Positions 32,988-40,985 of a stretch of 64,000 bases of DNA are shown here, piece after piece (position 1 is the stretch's first letter; each line of letters opens with the position of its first letter). The stretch is taken from the NCBI GenBank assembly GCA_035714115.1, contig DASTMO010000020.1, positions 1 through 64,000 of the forward strand, in the 5' to 3' direction. The position numbers and the translations under genes are program-made. The DNA comes from CAMAVH01 sp035714115 (GTDB taxonomy: Bacteria; Pseudomonadota; Alphaproteobacteria; SMXQ01). The notes below the pieces were generated by a model. It worked only from the letters and a program-made list of their open reading frames with translations, searched no databases and had not been told where the DNA came from.

Positions 32988-33011
32988 GCGGCGCGGACAG
33001 CCAATTGAACG

Positions 33012-33046
33012 AAGCCGGCGGGGGCGAACCTCGCCGGTTTTTTTTG
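33012..33046 (+). terminator. intrinsic terminator after the NepR-like gene
   Basis: Stem CCGGCG/CGCCGG (extendable with G-U pairs) followed by eight T, 25 bp after the stop. Confidence 0.85.
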
Positions 33047-33070
33047 CGCCCAAATATGCGGCAGGCTGCG

Positions 33071-33095
33071 GGAACTTGAACGCGCCCCTCGCGTT
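33071..33095 (+). promoter_or_regulatory. EcfG-type promoter of the glycine-zipper lipoprotein gene
   Basis: GGAAC-N16-CGTT, exact, 54 bp before the ATG. Because it continues as CGTTCC, the minus strand also reads GGAAC-N17-GTT, so the site is near-palindromic. Confidence 0.78.
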
Positions 33096-33148
33096 CCTTG
33101 GCGATAATCCGCGCTCCGCTCATCGGAGCGCGCTTCAAGGAGAGTGAT

Positions 33149-33406
33149 ATGGCTTATTCCGCGCTTCGCTTTGCTGTCCCGGCGATCCTATTGCTCGGCC
33201 TCGCTGCTTGCGGCAGCACTCAAGAAGATCGCGTGAGCGGCGGCGCTGCCACCGGCGCCGGTACCGGCGCGGCGGTCGGTGCGCTGTTCGGCGGCGTCGG
33301 CGCGATTCCCGGCGCGCTCATCGGCGGCGCCATCGGCGGCGGCACCGGCTATGCGACTACGGAAGAGCAGGTCGATCTCGGCGAGCCGGTGTGGAAGCGC
33401 TGGTAA
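33149..33406 (+). CDS. glycine-zipper lipoprotein (85 aa)
   Basis: Signal peptide with lipobox LGLAAC (Cys at residue about 20), followed by a glycine-zipper segment of about 45 aa made of G/A-x3-G repeats (GAATGAGTGAAVGALFGG, AIPGALIGGAIGGG) and a short polar tail. Proteins of this kind insert in or lie against the outer membrane and often respond to envelope or osmotic stress. An AAGGAGAG site precedes the ATG. It is monocistronic, between an exact EcfG-type promoter and a terminator. Confidence 0.82.
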   Translation: MAYSALRFAVPAILLLGLAACGSTQEDRVSGGAATGAGTGAAVGALFGGVGAIPGALIGGAIGGGTGYATTEEQVDLGEPVWKRW

Positions 33407-33425
33407 AAGCCTGAGGCTGGAATCG

Positions 33426-33457
33426 AAAAGGCCGCGCTCTCAAGCGCGGCCTTTTTC
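33426..33457 (+). terminator. intrinsic terminator after the glycine-zipper gene
   Basis: AAAAGGCCGCGCT/AGCGCGGCCTTTTT with a 4-5 nt loop, 20 bp after the stop. Confidence 0.87.
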
Positions 33458-33493
33458 GTTAGGCGCCGGATCGAGATGCGGCGCGAAGCGGCG

Positions 33494-33586
33494 TGGCGGA
33501 ACGAGAGGGATTCGAACCCTCGATACGACTTTTGATCGTATAACGGTTTAGCAAACCGCCGCCTTCAGCCACTCGGCCATCGCTCC
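33494..33586 (-). tRNA. tRNA-Ser(GCU)
   Basis: The minus strand begins GGAGCGATGGCCGAGTGG and folds into a class II tRNA: acceptor pairing GGAGCGA/TCGTTCC, D-arm, anticodon loop TTTGCTAAA with anticodon GCU, a long variable arm (ATACGATCAAAAGTCGTAT) and a T-arm with GGTTCGAATCC. The 3' CCA is encoded. The 93-nt length fits a serine tRNA. It decodes AGC/AGU. Confidence 0.95.
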
Positions 33587-33767
33587 GCACGCGAAAGACC
33601 CCGCAGGGTCTGGCTGTCCGCCGGGCGGCCGAAAAAGCCAGCCGTTCCCAGGGGTTCGCCGTTGTAAAGGCAGCGTCCTGCCCTGTCAATCGACGGGGCG
33701 AGGCGGGCTGAAATTGGCTGAAAACCGCCATTCCAGCCCCCCGGCCGTCAGCGCCGACGCCGGCGCT

Positions 33768-35585
33768 TCAGCGCAGCGCGGTGCGCACCTCGACAAAGGC
33801 CGGCTGGCCGCCCCGCACCACGGCGGCCGCTTCGGCGAAGACCTTGGCCAGTTCGGCCGGATCGTCGATCGGGCCGCGCGACCACAGGCCGAAGTTCTTG
33901 GCCGTGCCGGCGATGTCGACGCCCGGATCGGCCATGCGCAGGCCGATATGGGCATTGGCCACGGGCCGCTCGCGCATATGGGCGACCTCGCGCTGATGCA
34001 CTTCGTCGTTGCCCCAGGTCTGGTTGTTGGCGACGACGAGCAGAAGCGGAATTTCGTAATGGGCGGCGGTCCATAGGCCGCCGATGCCCATCAGGTAATC
34101 GCCGTCGCCGACGATGGCGACCGGCAGTTTGCCCGTGCCCTTGAGCGCCAAGGCCGCGCCGACCGCCGCGCCGACGCCGTAGCCCACGCCGCCGCCGCCG
34201 TCGCCGCCGAGATAGCGCCCGGCTTCATGGATGGGCCAATAGGCGTCGCACCAGCTGCGATGGTTGCGCACCACCAGCGACCAGTCGTCGTTCTTCACCG
34301 CCTCGTAAAGCTCGTGCGTCATGCGTTCGAGCAGGATCGGCTTGGCCATGGTCCATTTGGCCTGCGCCTTGTCGCGCTTGGCCTTGTCCATGGCGTCATG
34401 CTTGGCGGCGAGATCCTTCACGCGCGCAGCGACGCGCGCGGGCCGCCCTGCATCGGCCTTGGCGGCGAGCTCTTCGACTCGGGCCAACAGAAGTTTCAGC
34501 GTGGTCAGCGGATCGGCATGGATCTGCACGTCGATCTCCGGCAGCGGGCCGGCGAAATAGGTCCAGGAAGTGCCGAAGTAATCGTTCATCGAGATGTCGA
34601 CCAGCATGGCGTCTTCCGACACGGTGGCGGCCTTGCCGACAGCGCTGCGGTCGCTGCTCGTCTTCATGAAGGAGACGCGATCCTGGCAGTCGAAGGCGAC
34701 GATGACGTCGGCCTGGCCGCGCAGCTTCTTGTCGCCGTTCAGATTCTGCGGATGGGTGTTGGCGAGGCAGACGATATTGCGGTCGTCCTGATAGGCCGCG
34801 CCGGTGATCTCGACCAGGCGCTTGAGCGGCGCGGTCACGGCTTTGTCTAGGCCGAAGCGGCCGCCGACGATCATCGGCAGCTTGGCGCCGATCAACGCTT
34901 GCGCGACCTTCTCCAGCGCTTCGGCATTGGGATAGGCCGGCGGCGGTGCGACCTCGCGCGCCGGGCGCGCCTTCGGCACGGCGATGCTGGCCGCTTCGTC
35001 TTCCTGCAGGCCGGCGTCGATCGAGAGATAGACCGGGCCGCGCGGCGCGGTGACGGCCTTGCGCTGCGCGACATTGAGCGAATCGAACACGGCGGGCAGG
35101 GTGGCCGGCTCGTCGGTCCATTTCACGTAGGAGCGCACCAGTTCGCTCTGCGTGCCGGCGCTATGCGCCCAGTCGATCAGGCGGCGCTTGGCCGGGTCCG
35201 CCGGACCGGAGCCGCCGAGCAGCAGGATCGGCGTCTGGTCGCAATAGGCGTTGAAAACGCCCATGGAGCCGCTCATCAGGCCGACGAGATTGTGCAGGAT
35301 GCAGCAGCTCAGCTCGTTGGTCGCTTTGGCATAGCCGTGGGCCATGGCGACGGCGACCATTTCGTGCGGCGCCAGCACGATCTGCGGATCGACGTTCTTG
35401 GTGTGGTTCACCAGCGAATCGTGCAGGCCGCGAAAGCTCGAGCCGGGCATGACGAAGATATGCTTGAAGCCCATGTCGCGCAGCATGACGGCCATATGGT
35501 CGGAGCCATATTGGGCGACCGGGGCGGCAGGCAGCTCGTTCGGCGTGTCGTCGCTGCGGTTGTGCGGCTCTTGGGCTTTCGACAT
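33768..35585 (-). CDS. thiamine-diphosphate-dependent enzyme, acetolactate-synthase-like
   Basis: A 605-aa three-domain ThDP enzyme. The catalytic glutamate is in LAPHEMVAVAMAHGYAKA (residues about 71-88) of the Pyr domain, a central Rossmann domain includes VGGRFGLDKA, and the PP domain has the ThDP/Mg motif VGDGDYLMGIGGLW ending ANNQTWGNDE. The family includes acetolactate synthase, benzoylformate decarboxylase and oxalyl-CoA decarboxylase; I cannot choose a reaction. There is no small regulatory subunit nearby, so classical branched-chain biosynthesis is unlikely. It is a single gene between the tRNA and phoX. Confidence 0.88.
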   Translation of the reverse strand: MSKAQEPHNRSDDTPNELPAAPVAQYGSDHMAVMLRDMGFKHIFVMPGSSFRGLHDSLVNHTKNVDPQIVLAPHEMVAVAMAHGYAKATNELSCCILHNLVGLMSGSMGVFNAYCDQTPILLLGGSGPADPAKRRLIDWAHSAGTQSELVRSYVKWTDEPATLPAVFDSLNVAQRKAVTAPRGPVYLSIDAGLQEDEAASIAVPKARPAREVAPPPAYPNAEALEKVAQALIGAKLPMIVGGRFGLDKAVTAPLKRLVEITGAAYQDDRNIVCLANTHPQNLNGDKKLRGQADVIVAFDCQDRVSFMKTSSDRSAVGKAATVSEDAMLVDISMNDYFGTSWTYFAGPLPEIDVQIHADPLTTLKLLLARVEELAAKADAGRPARVAARVKDLAAKHDAMDKAKRDKAQAKWTMAKPILLERMTHELYEAVKNDDWSLVVRNHRSWCDAYWPIHEAGRYLGGDGGGGVGYGVGAAVGAALALKGTGKLPVAIVGDGDYLMGIGGLWTAAHYEIPLLLVVANNQTWGNDEVHQREVAHMRERPVANAHIGLRMADPGVDIAGTAKNFGLWSRGPIDDPAELAKVFAEAAAVVRGGQPAFVEVRTALR

Positions 35586-35712
35586 CTGGTGACCATGCTC
35601 ATGCGGTGAAAAACATGGCCGTTAAATTCGAGTCCGAGGGCCGCGAAGTCCAGGTGTTTCTCCCGCCATTGTTGAAGCTGCTTCAACTCTGCGCATCTGG
35701 ATATGCGCAAAT

Positions 35713-35743
35713 GAAAACGGCGGCGGATCGCTCCGCCGCCGTC
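35713..35743 (-). terminator. intrinsic terminator of phoX
   Basis: Stem ACGGCGGCGGA/TCCGCCGCCGT with a TCGC tetraloop, followed on the minus strand by TTTTCA. It is 26 bp after the phoX stop. The GGA-TCGC-TCC cap recurs in the pckG terminator. Confidence 0.85.
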
Positions 35744-35768
35744 TCGGTCTCAAGTCTCTTAGAGGCGC

Positions 35769-37715
35769 TTAGGCCTTGGCCAGCTTGATGCTGGTCTGGA
35801 TGGCGGTCAGGTAGCCGACGGCGGCGCCGTAGCGGTCTTTGTAGTTGGCGCGCACGATCGGATCGAGCGTCGCCTGCACCTTGGCGTGCAGCGTCTTGCT
35901 CCAGTCGCCGGCATGCTGGAAGTTCGACATGATGTAGGTCCAGCCGTTGATCTCGTCGACCGCGTGCAGGCCGGTCGATTCGCCGCCAGCCGGGATCGAC
36001 ATGATGCGCGAGAGCTCCTTCGTGTCGACGTTGTAGGCCCACAGGAAGTTGTTCACGTGATAGCCGCTGTCCTCGCCGATGAAGAGGGTGCGCAGCTTCT
36101 CGGAGAACTTCAGGTTGTCCGGGTTGCCGACCTTGTTCGGATTGGCGAGATTGCCGAGCGCATCGGCGGCGATGTCCTCGCCGATCATCATCATCTTGGA
36201 GCGCACCGGCACCCACTCGCTGTTGATGGCCTTGCCGTCGATGTCCTTCTCGCCGCCAGCCAGCTTGTGCTCCATGATGCCGCCGGCATCGAGCTTCTTG
36301 TCGAGGGCGATGTTGCTCTCGGCGTTCCAGCCCTTGCCGCCCTTGACCATCGAATCGACGATGTTCTGCAGGGCCGAGTAGGCCACCTTGTCCTTGGCGT
36401 TGACGGTCGTGCCTTCCATCTTGGTGAAGCCCATGCTGCCGCCCTTGAGGTAAGCGTAGCGATGGGTCTCGAGGAAGGCGGCGGCCTTCTCCATGCCCGG
36501 CTTGACTTTGATCCAGTTCGGCGCGCCGTTGTAGAAGATCTTGGTGAAGCTCGGATCGTTCGGATCCTCCTTCTTCGCCTCCATGATGTCCGACGGCCTC
36601 AGCGTGTTCGCCAGCTTCTCGATCTCGTCGCTGGTGGCGTGACCGAGATTGATCCAGGAGACGGTGACGCCGGCGGCGGCCGGATCGAGCGAGAGGCCCG
36701 GCGAGAACTGCGCGACATAGAGCGTGCCGGAGGACAGATCGCGCGGCTTGTCGGCGATGAACATGAACAGGCCGCTGTTGGTGGCGTCATCGCCCATCAG
36801 CAGCGTGCGCTCGTCGGGCATGACCTGCGCCAGCTCGTGCGAGATGCGGCCGAGGCCGTAGTGCTTCTTCACCGTGCCGGTGCCGTCGGCATGGACGGTG
36901 ATCTCCGGCAGATGGCCGTAATGGTACGGATTGGCCTTGGTCTCGTCGCCGAAGGTGTTCTTGCTGAAGGCCTTGAAGTACTTCGTGTTCTCCAAAAACT
37001 GCGCGTCGGGCTCGTATTCTTCCGACGACAGATGCGTGCCCCACGGGGTCAGGCTGGCGCCGCAGGTGATCCACAGGCCGTGGGCCCTGGACATGTCGAC
37101 GTTGTGATACTTCACCAGGCTGAGCTTGCCGGTCTTGGGATCCTGGTCGAGCGTGAGCACGGCGATCGGCGAGGGCAGGGCGCCGTAGGTGTCGGAGCCC
37201 TTCTGATCCATCGTCGAATATTCGAACTGTACGACGGCGAAAACGGTATTGCCCTTCACGCCCGGCACTTTCGCGTTCTTCACGGTCAGCAGCGAGCTGC
37301 CGTCCGGCGCGTCGGAGAAGAAGTGGCGCTCCTTGCCCGGCACCGACATATCCATGATCGGCTTGTTGTTGATGTCGTAATAGCCGCCGGCGAGGATCTT
37401 GCCGCCCTTGCCGTTCGGCACCATGTCGCCGGTAATGAAGAAGGGCTGATAGGCCAGGTCGTACGCCTGCTCGGACTTGTCGGCGAGCGTGACGATCAGG
37501 CGCGAATTGACTGTGGTCACCGACATCGCCTGCGGATCGGTCAGGTTCGGCGCGGCCATCGAGGTGAAGCGCGCGGAAACGAAGGCGGCGGTGGCGGCCT
37601 TGGCGCTGGTGGTGCCGAGCAGGAAAGAGGCGGCGCTGCCGGTGGCGAGCGGGAGCATCGGCACGCCGGCGAGGAGCTTGAGGGCGTCGCGGCGAGAAGC
37701 GGTCTGTTGGGTCAT
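35769..37715 (-). CDS. phoX: PhoX-family (DUF839) phosphatase, Tat-exported
   Basis: A 648-aa protein. The twin-arginine signal SRRDALKLLAG lies near the N-terminus, followed by a hydrophobic stretch and AKA cleavage near residue 45. The mature part is a DUF839 beta-propeller-like phosphatase with family segments HGLWITCGASLTPWGTHLSSEE, ALVGD-type loops and C-terminal ADALGNLANPNKVGNPDNLKF (parts quoted). PhoX enzymes hydrolyse phosphomonoesters in the periplasm using Ca and Fe. The start MTQQTAS was chosen because GGAAAG is seven bases upstream. A Pho box upstream (37845-37862) indicates induction by phosphate starvation. Confidence 0.87.
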   Translation of the reverse strand: MTQQTASRRDALKLLAGVPMLPLATGSAASFLLGTTSAKAATAAFVSARFTSMAAPNLTDPQAMSVTTVNSRLIVTLADKSEQAYDLAYQPFFITGDMVPNGKGGKILAGGYYDINNKPIMDMSVPGKERHFFSDAPDGSSLLTVKNAKVPGVKGNTVFAVVQFEYSTMDQKGSDTYGALPSPIAVLTLDQDPKTGKLSLVKYHNVDMSRAHGLWITCGASLTPWGTHLSSEEYEPDAQFLENTKYFKAFSKNTFGDETKANPYHYGHLPEITVHADGTGTVKKHYGLGRISHELAQVMPDERTLLMGDDATNSGLFMFIADKPRDLSSGTLYVAQFSPGLSLDPAAAGVTVSWINLGHATSDEIEKLANTLRPSDIMEAKKEDPNDPSFTKIFYNGAPNWIKVKPGMEKAAAFLETHRYAYLKGGSMGFTKMEGTTVNAKDKVAYSALQNIVDSMVKGGKGWNAESNIALDKKLDAGGIMEHKLAGGEKDIDGKAINSEWVPVRSKMMMIGEDIAADALGNLANPNKVGNPDNLKFSEKLRTLFIGEDSGYHVNNFLWAYNVDTKELSRIMSIPAGGESTGLHAVDEINGWTYIMSNFQHAGDWSKTLHAKVQATLDPIVRANYKDRYGAAVGYLTAIQTSIKLAKA

Positions 37716-37844
37716 TGTCGGGCTTTCCATAGGGTGTTCTGGAGAGCGCCGAAGCCGAGAAGCGCGAGGCCGTGCGCAGAAACGGCGGGCTCCGGTCGCG
37801 GCCGGAACCCTAGATAACCCCGACGACATGTCGGCGACAGGATT

Positions 37845-37862
37845 ATGACAATCGGATGACCG
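37845..37862 (-). promoter_or_regulatory. Pho box (PhoB-binding site) upstream of phoX
   Basis: On the minus strand: CGGTCAT-CCGA-TTGTCAT, two 7-bp direct repeats with a 4-bp spacer, matching the PhoB consensus CTGTCAT-N4-CTGTCAT at 12 of 14 repeat positions. It lies 130 bp before the phoX start and is oriented toward it. Confidence 0.75.
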
Positions 37863-37910
37863 CTACAATCTGTTGTGGATGAATAAGCGCTCGCCGCGCT
37901 TCGCATTCCC

Positions 37911-37935
37911 GGAACATGCACTGCCAACCTCCGTT
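37911..37935 (+). promoter_or_regulatory. EcfG-type promoter of the Mn-catalase gene
   Basis: GGAAC-N16-CGTT, exact, 51 bp before the Mn-catalase ATG. It is divergent from, and about 50 bp away from, the phoX Pho box. Confidence 0.82.
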
Positions 37936-37985
37936 GTTGGACGCACCGCTTCTATGCGGATCACAGCCTTCAGAGGAGAGAGTTC

Positions 37986-38885
37986 ATGTTCATGCATAAC
38001 AAGACGCTCATGCACACCGTGCGCGTGGCGCAACCTGATCCCCGGCTCGCCAGCATCATGCTGGAGCAGTTCGGCGGCCCGCAGGGCGAGTTGGCGGCGG
38101 CGATGCGTTACTTCACCCAAGCGCTGGCCGAGAGCGATCCGAACCGCAAGGACATGCTGTTCGATATCGCGACGGAGGAGCTGTGTCATCTCGAGATCAT
38201 TGGCAACATCATCGTGATGCTGACCAAAGGCACGAAAGGCAAAATGGCCGAGGGTACCGAGGCGGGCGAGCTGCTCAGCGACGTGTTCCACGGCGGCGAG
38301 AGCCATACGACATCGCTGCTTTACGGCGGACCCGGCCTGATCAACTCCGGCGGCGCGCCTTGGACCGCCGCCTATATCGACACGATCGGCGAGCCAACGG
38401 CGGATTTCCGCTCGAATATCGCCGCCGAATCGCGCGCTAAGATCATCTATGAGCGCTTGATCAACACGACCGACGATCCCGACCTGAAGCAGTCGCTCGG
38501 CTTCCTGATGACGCGCGAGATCGCGCATCAGAAGTCGTTCGAGAAAGCCCTTTACAGCATCGAAGCCAATTTCCCGCCGGGCAAGCTGCCGGGCCTGCCG
38601 GAATATGCGAATAAATACTACAAGCTCTCGTCCGGCGAAGAAGGCGAGGGGCCATGGAACAGCGGCGAGAAATGGGAGCGGGTCGACGATCCGGCGCAGG
38701 CGATGGCGGTGGATGGCGGCGACGGCACGGCCGATGTCGGCCTCGAGAGCGAGGACCAAGCTTTGTTCGATCAGATGACTGAACGCTTGGCCTCCGATCT
38801 GGAGTCGGATCCCATGACCGGCGCGGAGCTCGGTGCAGGCGAAGAGGAAGCCGACGCGAAGCCGCGCGGCAAGAAGTCCAAATAA
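37986..38885 (+). CDS. manganese catalase
   Basis: A 299-aa dimanganese catalase that converts H2O2 to water and oxygen without haem. The four-helix-bundle metal ligands are visible: Glu in GPQGELAAAMRYF (about residue 35), Glu and His in ATEELCHLE (about 66 and 69), Glu in AAESRAKIIYERL (about 148) and His in EIAHQKSFE (about 181). A Gly/Glu/Asp-rich C-terminal extension of about 80 aa ends in basic PRGKKSK. The ATG at 37986 is preceded by GAGGAGAG. The exact EcfG-type promoter links it to the general stress response, in which Mn-catalases are recurrent members. Confidence 0.95.
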   Translation: MFMHNKTLMHTVRVAQPDPRLASIMLEQFGGPQGELAAAMRYFTQALAESDPNRKDMLFDIATEELCHLEIIGNIIVMLTKGTKGKMAEGTEAGELLSDVFHGGESHTTSLLYGGPGLINSGGAPWTAAYIDTIGEPTADFRSNIAAESRAKIIYERLINTTDDPDLKQSLGFLMTREIAHQKSFEKALYSIEANFPPGKLPGLPEYANKYYKLSSGEEGEGPWNSGEKWERVDDPAQAMAVDGGDGTADVGLESEDQALFDQMTERLASDLESDPMTGAELGAGEEEADAKPRGKKSK

Positions 38886-38896
38886 GTTGCAGATAA

Positions 38897-38930
38897 GAAA
38901 AGGGGCGGCGCCTGCGGCGTCGCCCTTTTT
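38897..38930 (+). terminator. intrinsic terminator after the Mn-catalase gene
   Basis: AAAAGGGGCGGCGCC, a 3-nt loop, then GGCGTCGCCCTTTTT. It also abuts the stop of the convergent second sigma gene and may serve both. Confidence 0.82.
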
Positions 38931-39512
38931 CTATTTTCCGATGTGGTAGTCCGCCGGTGGCGCAATGCCGTCAGGCCTTTGCTGACGGGGGCGCCGCCGC
39001 AGTTTGACATGGGGCAATCGGTCTCCTTCGCATTTCCCTTTCAGGTGAAGGGCGATCGAGGCGCGGGCGCGGGACAGGCGCGAACGGATCGTGCCGATCG
39101 GCACGTTGGTGATGCGGGCCGCTTCCTCGTAACTCATGTCTTCGAGCGTGATGAGCACGAGTGTGGTGTATTGCTCCGGCGGGAGCTGGGCCATCGCCTC
39201 TTGCAGTTCGGCGATCTCGATCGCGTGTTCCTGGTTGCTCGGCGTGTAATGGCCGCTGAGATAGGTTTGAGCGGTGTCCGAGTTTTCCCGACTGCGCTTA
39301 GCGCGGCGCATCGAATCGATGAAGAGGTTGTGCATGATCTTCAGCAACCAACCGCGCAGATTGGTGCCGGTCTCGAATTGATGCTGGTAGACGATGGCGC
39401 GCTCGAGGCAATTCTGGGCGAGATCGTCGGCATCGGCCCTGTTCTTGGTCAGGGCGCGGGCCATACGGCGCAGATAAGGCAATTGCTCGATGAGTTCGGG
39501 GCCGTGGAACAT
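38931..39512 (-). CDS. second ECF sigma factor, paralogue of the first
   Basis: A 193-aa sigma factor clearly related to the one at 31.8-32.4 kb: region 2 LPYLRRMARALTKNRADADDL and TNLRGWLLKIMHNLFIDSMR, region 4 QLPPEQYTTLVLITLEDMSY and RITNVPIGTIRSRLSRARAS (20-residue segments). The C-terminal tail is basic. It has no recognisable EcfG-type promoter of its own. Instead its leader holds two perfect inverted repeats (39525-39554 and 39566-39607), so control may differ from the first sigma. A paralogous EcfG pair is common in alphaproteobacteria. Confidence 0.88.
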   Translation of the reverse strand: MFHGPELIEQLPYLRRMARALTKNRADADDLAQNCLERAIVYQHQFETGTNLRGWLLKIMHNLFIDSMRRAKRSRENSDTAQTYLSGHYTPSNQEHAIEIAELQEAMAQLPPEQYTTLVLITLEDMSYEEAARITNVPIGTIRSRLSRARASIALHLKGKCEGDRLPHVKLRRRPRQQRPDGIAPPADYHIGK

Positions 39513-39524
39513 GGTTGTTCTCCC

Positions 39525-39554
39525 ACGCTTCTGATTGCCCCGGATCAGAAGCGT
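39525..39554. repeat. 11-bp perfect inverted repeat in the second sigma gene's leader
   Basis: ACGCTTCTGAT and ATCAGAAGCGT with an 8-nt loop, ending 13 bp before the sigma ATG on its transcript side. This stem could sequester or expose the ribosome-binding region. Confidence 0.8.
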
Positions 39555-39565
39555 AGGCCTTCAAG

Positions 39566-39607
39566 TAGGATTCGCCACTAGCTTAAGTTAACAATGCGCG
39601 AATCCTA
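39566..39607. repeat. 10-bp perfect inverted repeat upstream of the second sigma gene
   Basis: TAGGATTCGC and GCGAATCCTA separated by 22 bp of AT-rich DNA. The spacing, about three helical turns between centres, fits an operator that flanks a promoter better than a terminator. Confidence 0.75.
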
Positions 39608-39676
39608 CCCGATATAGTTCCACAAGCTTTCGCTGTGCTGTTTGTCAGGCTTTTGACATAACGAAGCGCAGCACGG

Positions 39677-40867
39677 TCATTCCGCTGCCATTGCAGAGAC
39701 TTGGCGGCGCGGCGGATATGCCAGCACGTCTGACGTGACTTCGTCGATGCTGCGGCAACCGACATAGGCCATCACTTTCTCGAACTCTTTCTGCATGATC
39801 GAGATGGCTTTCTCGCCGCCGGCCTGGCCGCCGGCGCCGATGCCGTAGAGCGTCGGCCGGCCGGCCATCACGGCGTCGGCGCCGAGCGCGAGCGCTTTGA
39901 CGATGTCGCCGCCGCGGCGGATGCCACTATCGAGGAAGATCAGCGCGCGCTTGTTCACGACCGCGGCGATCTGCGGCAGCATGTCGATGGTCGGCGCGGC
40001 CGAATCGAGGGCGCGGCCGCCGTGATTGGAAACGACGATGCCGTCAGCGCCGGCCTGGATGGCGGCTTCGGCGTCTTCGGGGCGCAGGATGCCCTTGACC
40101 ACCAGCGGGCCGTTCCAGAATTCGCGCAGCTTGCTGATGTCGGCCCAGGTCATCGAACGGTGGCGCATCGGATTGCCGCTCGTCTTGGTGGTGATGCGGT
40201 GGCGGTAGCGCTCGGGATAATTCTCGTGGGTCGGCATGCCGTTGCCGAGGACGTAACGGCCGAGCACGCCGGCGAACCAGCGCGGGTGGGTCAGCATGTC
40301 GTAGGCCGAGCGCGGCGACAAAGTGAAGGGCACCGAGAAGCCGTTGCGCTTGTTGTATTCGCGGTTGTTGCCGAGCGCCCCGTCGATGGTCACCACCAGC
40401 GTCTGGCAGCCGGCGTCACGCGCGCGCCGCACCAGCGTGTAGGAATCCTCCTCCTCGCTCCACATGTAGAGCTGGAACCAGATGTTGGTTTCGGGGCAGG
40501 CGCGCATCACCGTCTCGATGGCGGTGATCGAGTTGGTGCCGAGCGTGAAGGGGATGCCCTTCGCGCCGCAGGCCTTGGCCAGCACGACCTCGCCTTGGTA
40601 CCACAGCAGGCCGGTGGTGCCGGTCGGCGAGACGGCGTAGGGGAAGCTCCAGCGCTTGCCGAAGATCGTCGTGCCGAGATCCATCTTGCGCAGATCGACC
40701 ATGAAATGGGTCTTCAGCTTGATGCGCTTGAAGGCTTCGAGATTGTCGACGACGGCGACCTCGTCTTCGGCGCCGCGATCGACATATTCGAACACGCCTT
40801 TCGGCAAGAAGCTTTTCGCCCGCAGACGCAGGTCGTGGATGTTGTAGCAGCGCGCGAGGCTCGGCAT
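39677..40867 (-). CDS. FMN-dependent alpha-hydroxy-acid dehydrogenase (LldD-like)
   Basis: A 396-aa TIM-barrel flavoprotein. N-terminal FEYVDRGAEDEVA, the FMN segment PFTLGTNSITAIE, Tyr in FQLYMWSEEE, the catalytic His-Gly-Gly-Arg in VVSNHGGRALD and DSGIRRGGDIVKALALGA are all present. This is the L-lactate dehydrogenase/glycolate oxidase/mandelate dehydrogenase family. The substrate is likely L-lactate or a similar 2-hydroxy acid, but family members overlap. It is a single gene on the minus strand. Confidence 0.9.
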   Translation of the reverse strand: MPSLARCYNIHDLRLRAKSFLPKGVFEYVDRGAEDEVAVVDNLEAFKRIKLKTHFMVDLRKMDLGTTIFGKRWSFPYAVSPTGTTGLLWYQGEVVLAKACGAKGIPFTLGTNSITAIETVMRACPETNIWFQLYMWSEEEDSYTLVRRARDAGCQTLVVTIDGALGNNREYNKRNGFSVPFTLSPRSAYDMLTHPRWFAGVLGRYVLGNGMPTHENYPERYRHRITTKTSGNPMRHRSMTWADISKLREFWNGPLVVKGILRPEDAEAAIQAGADGIVVSNHGGRALDSAAPTIDMLPQIAAVVNKRALIFLDSGIRRGGDIVKALALGADAVMAGRPTLYGIGAGGQAGGEKAISIMQKEFEKVMAYVGCRSIDEVTSDVLAYPPRRQVSAMAAE

Positions 40868-40985
40868 GGCTTTTCCCCTGATTCGATGCGGCGTCTGTGC
40901 GCCGTCTCACGCATCAAGGCTAATCCCTCGGCGGGCGCTGTGCCAGCGCGGAAATCGCAACAATGGCGAGGATTGGCGCGCCGTT

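Noticed and set aside
35606..35788. 60-aa plus-strand frame between phoX and the ThDP gene
   Set aside because: It reads across the phoX terminator hairpin and into the phoX 3' end, with no domain pattern; the overlap makes a gene unlikely.
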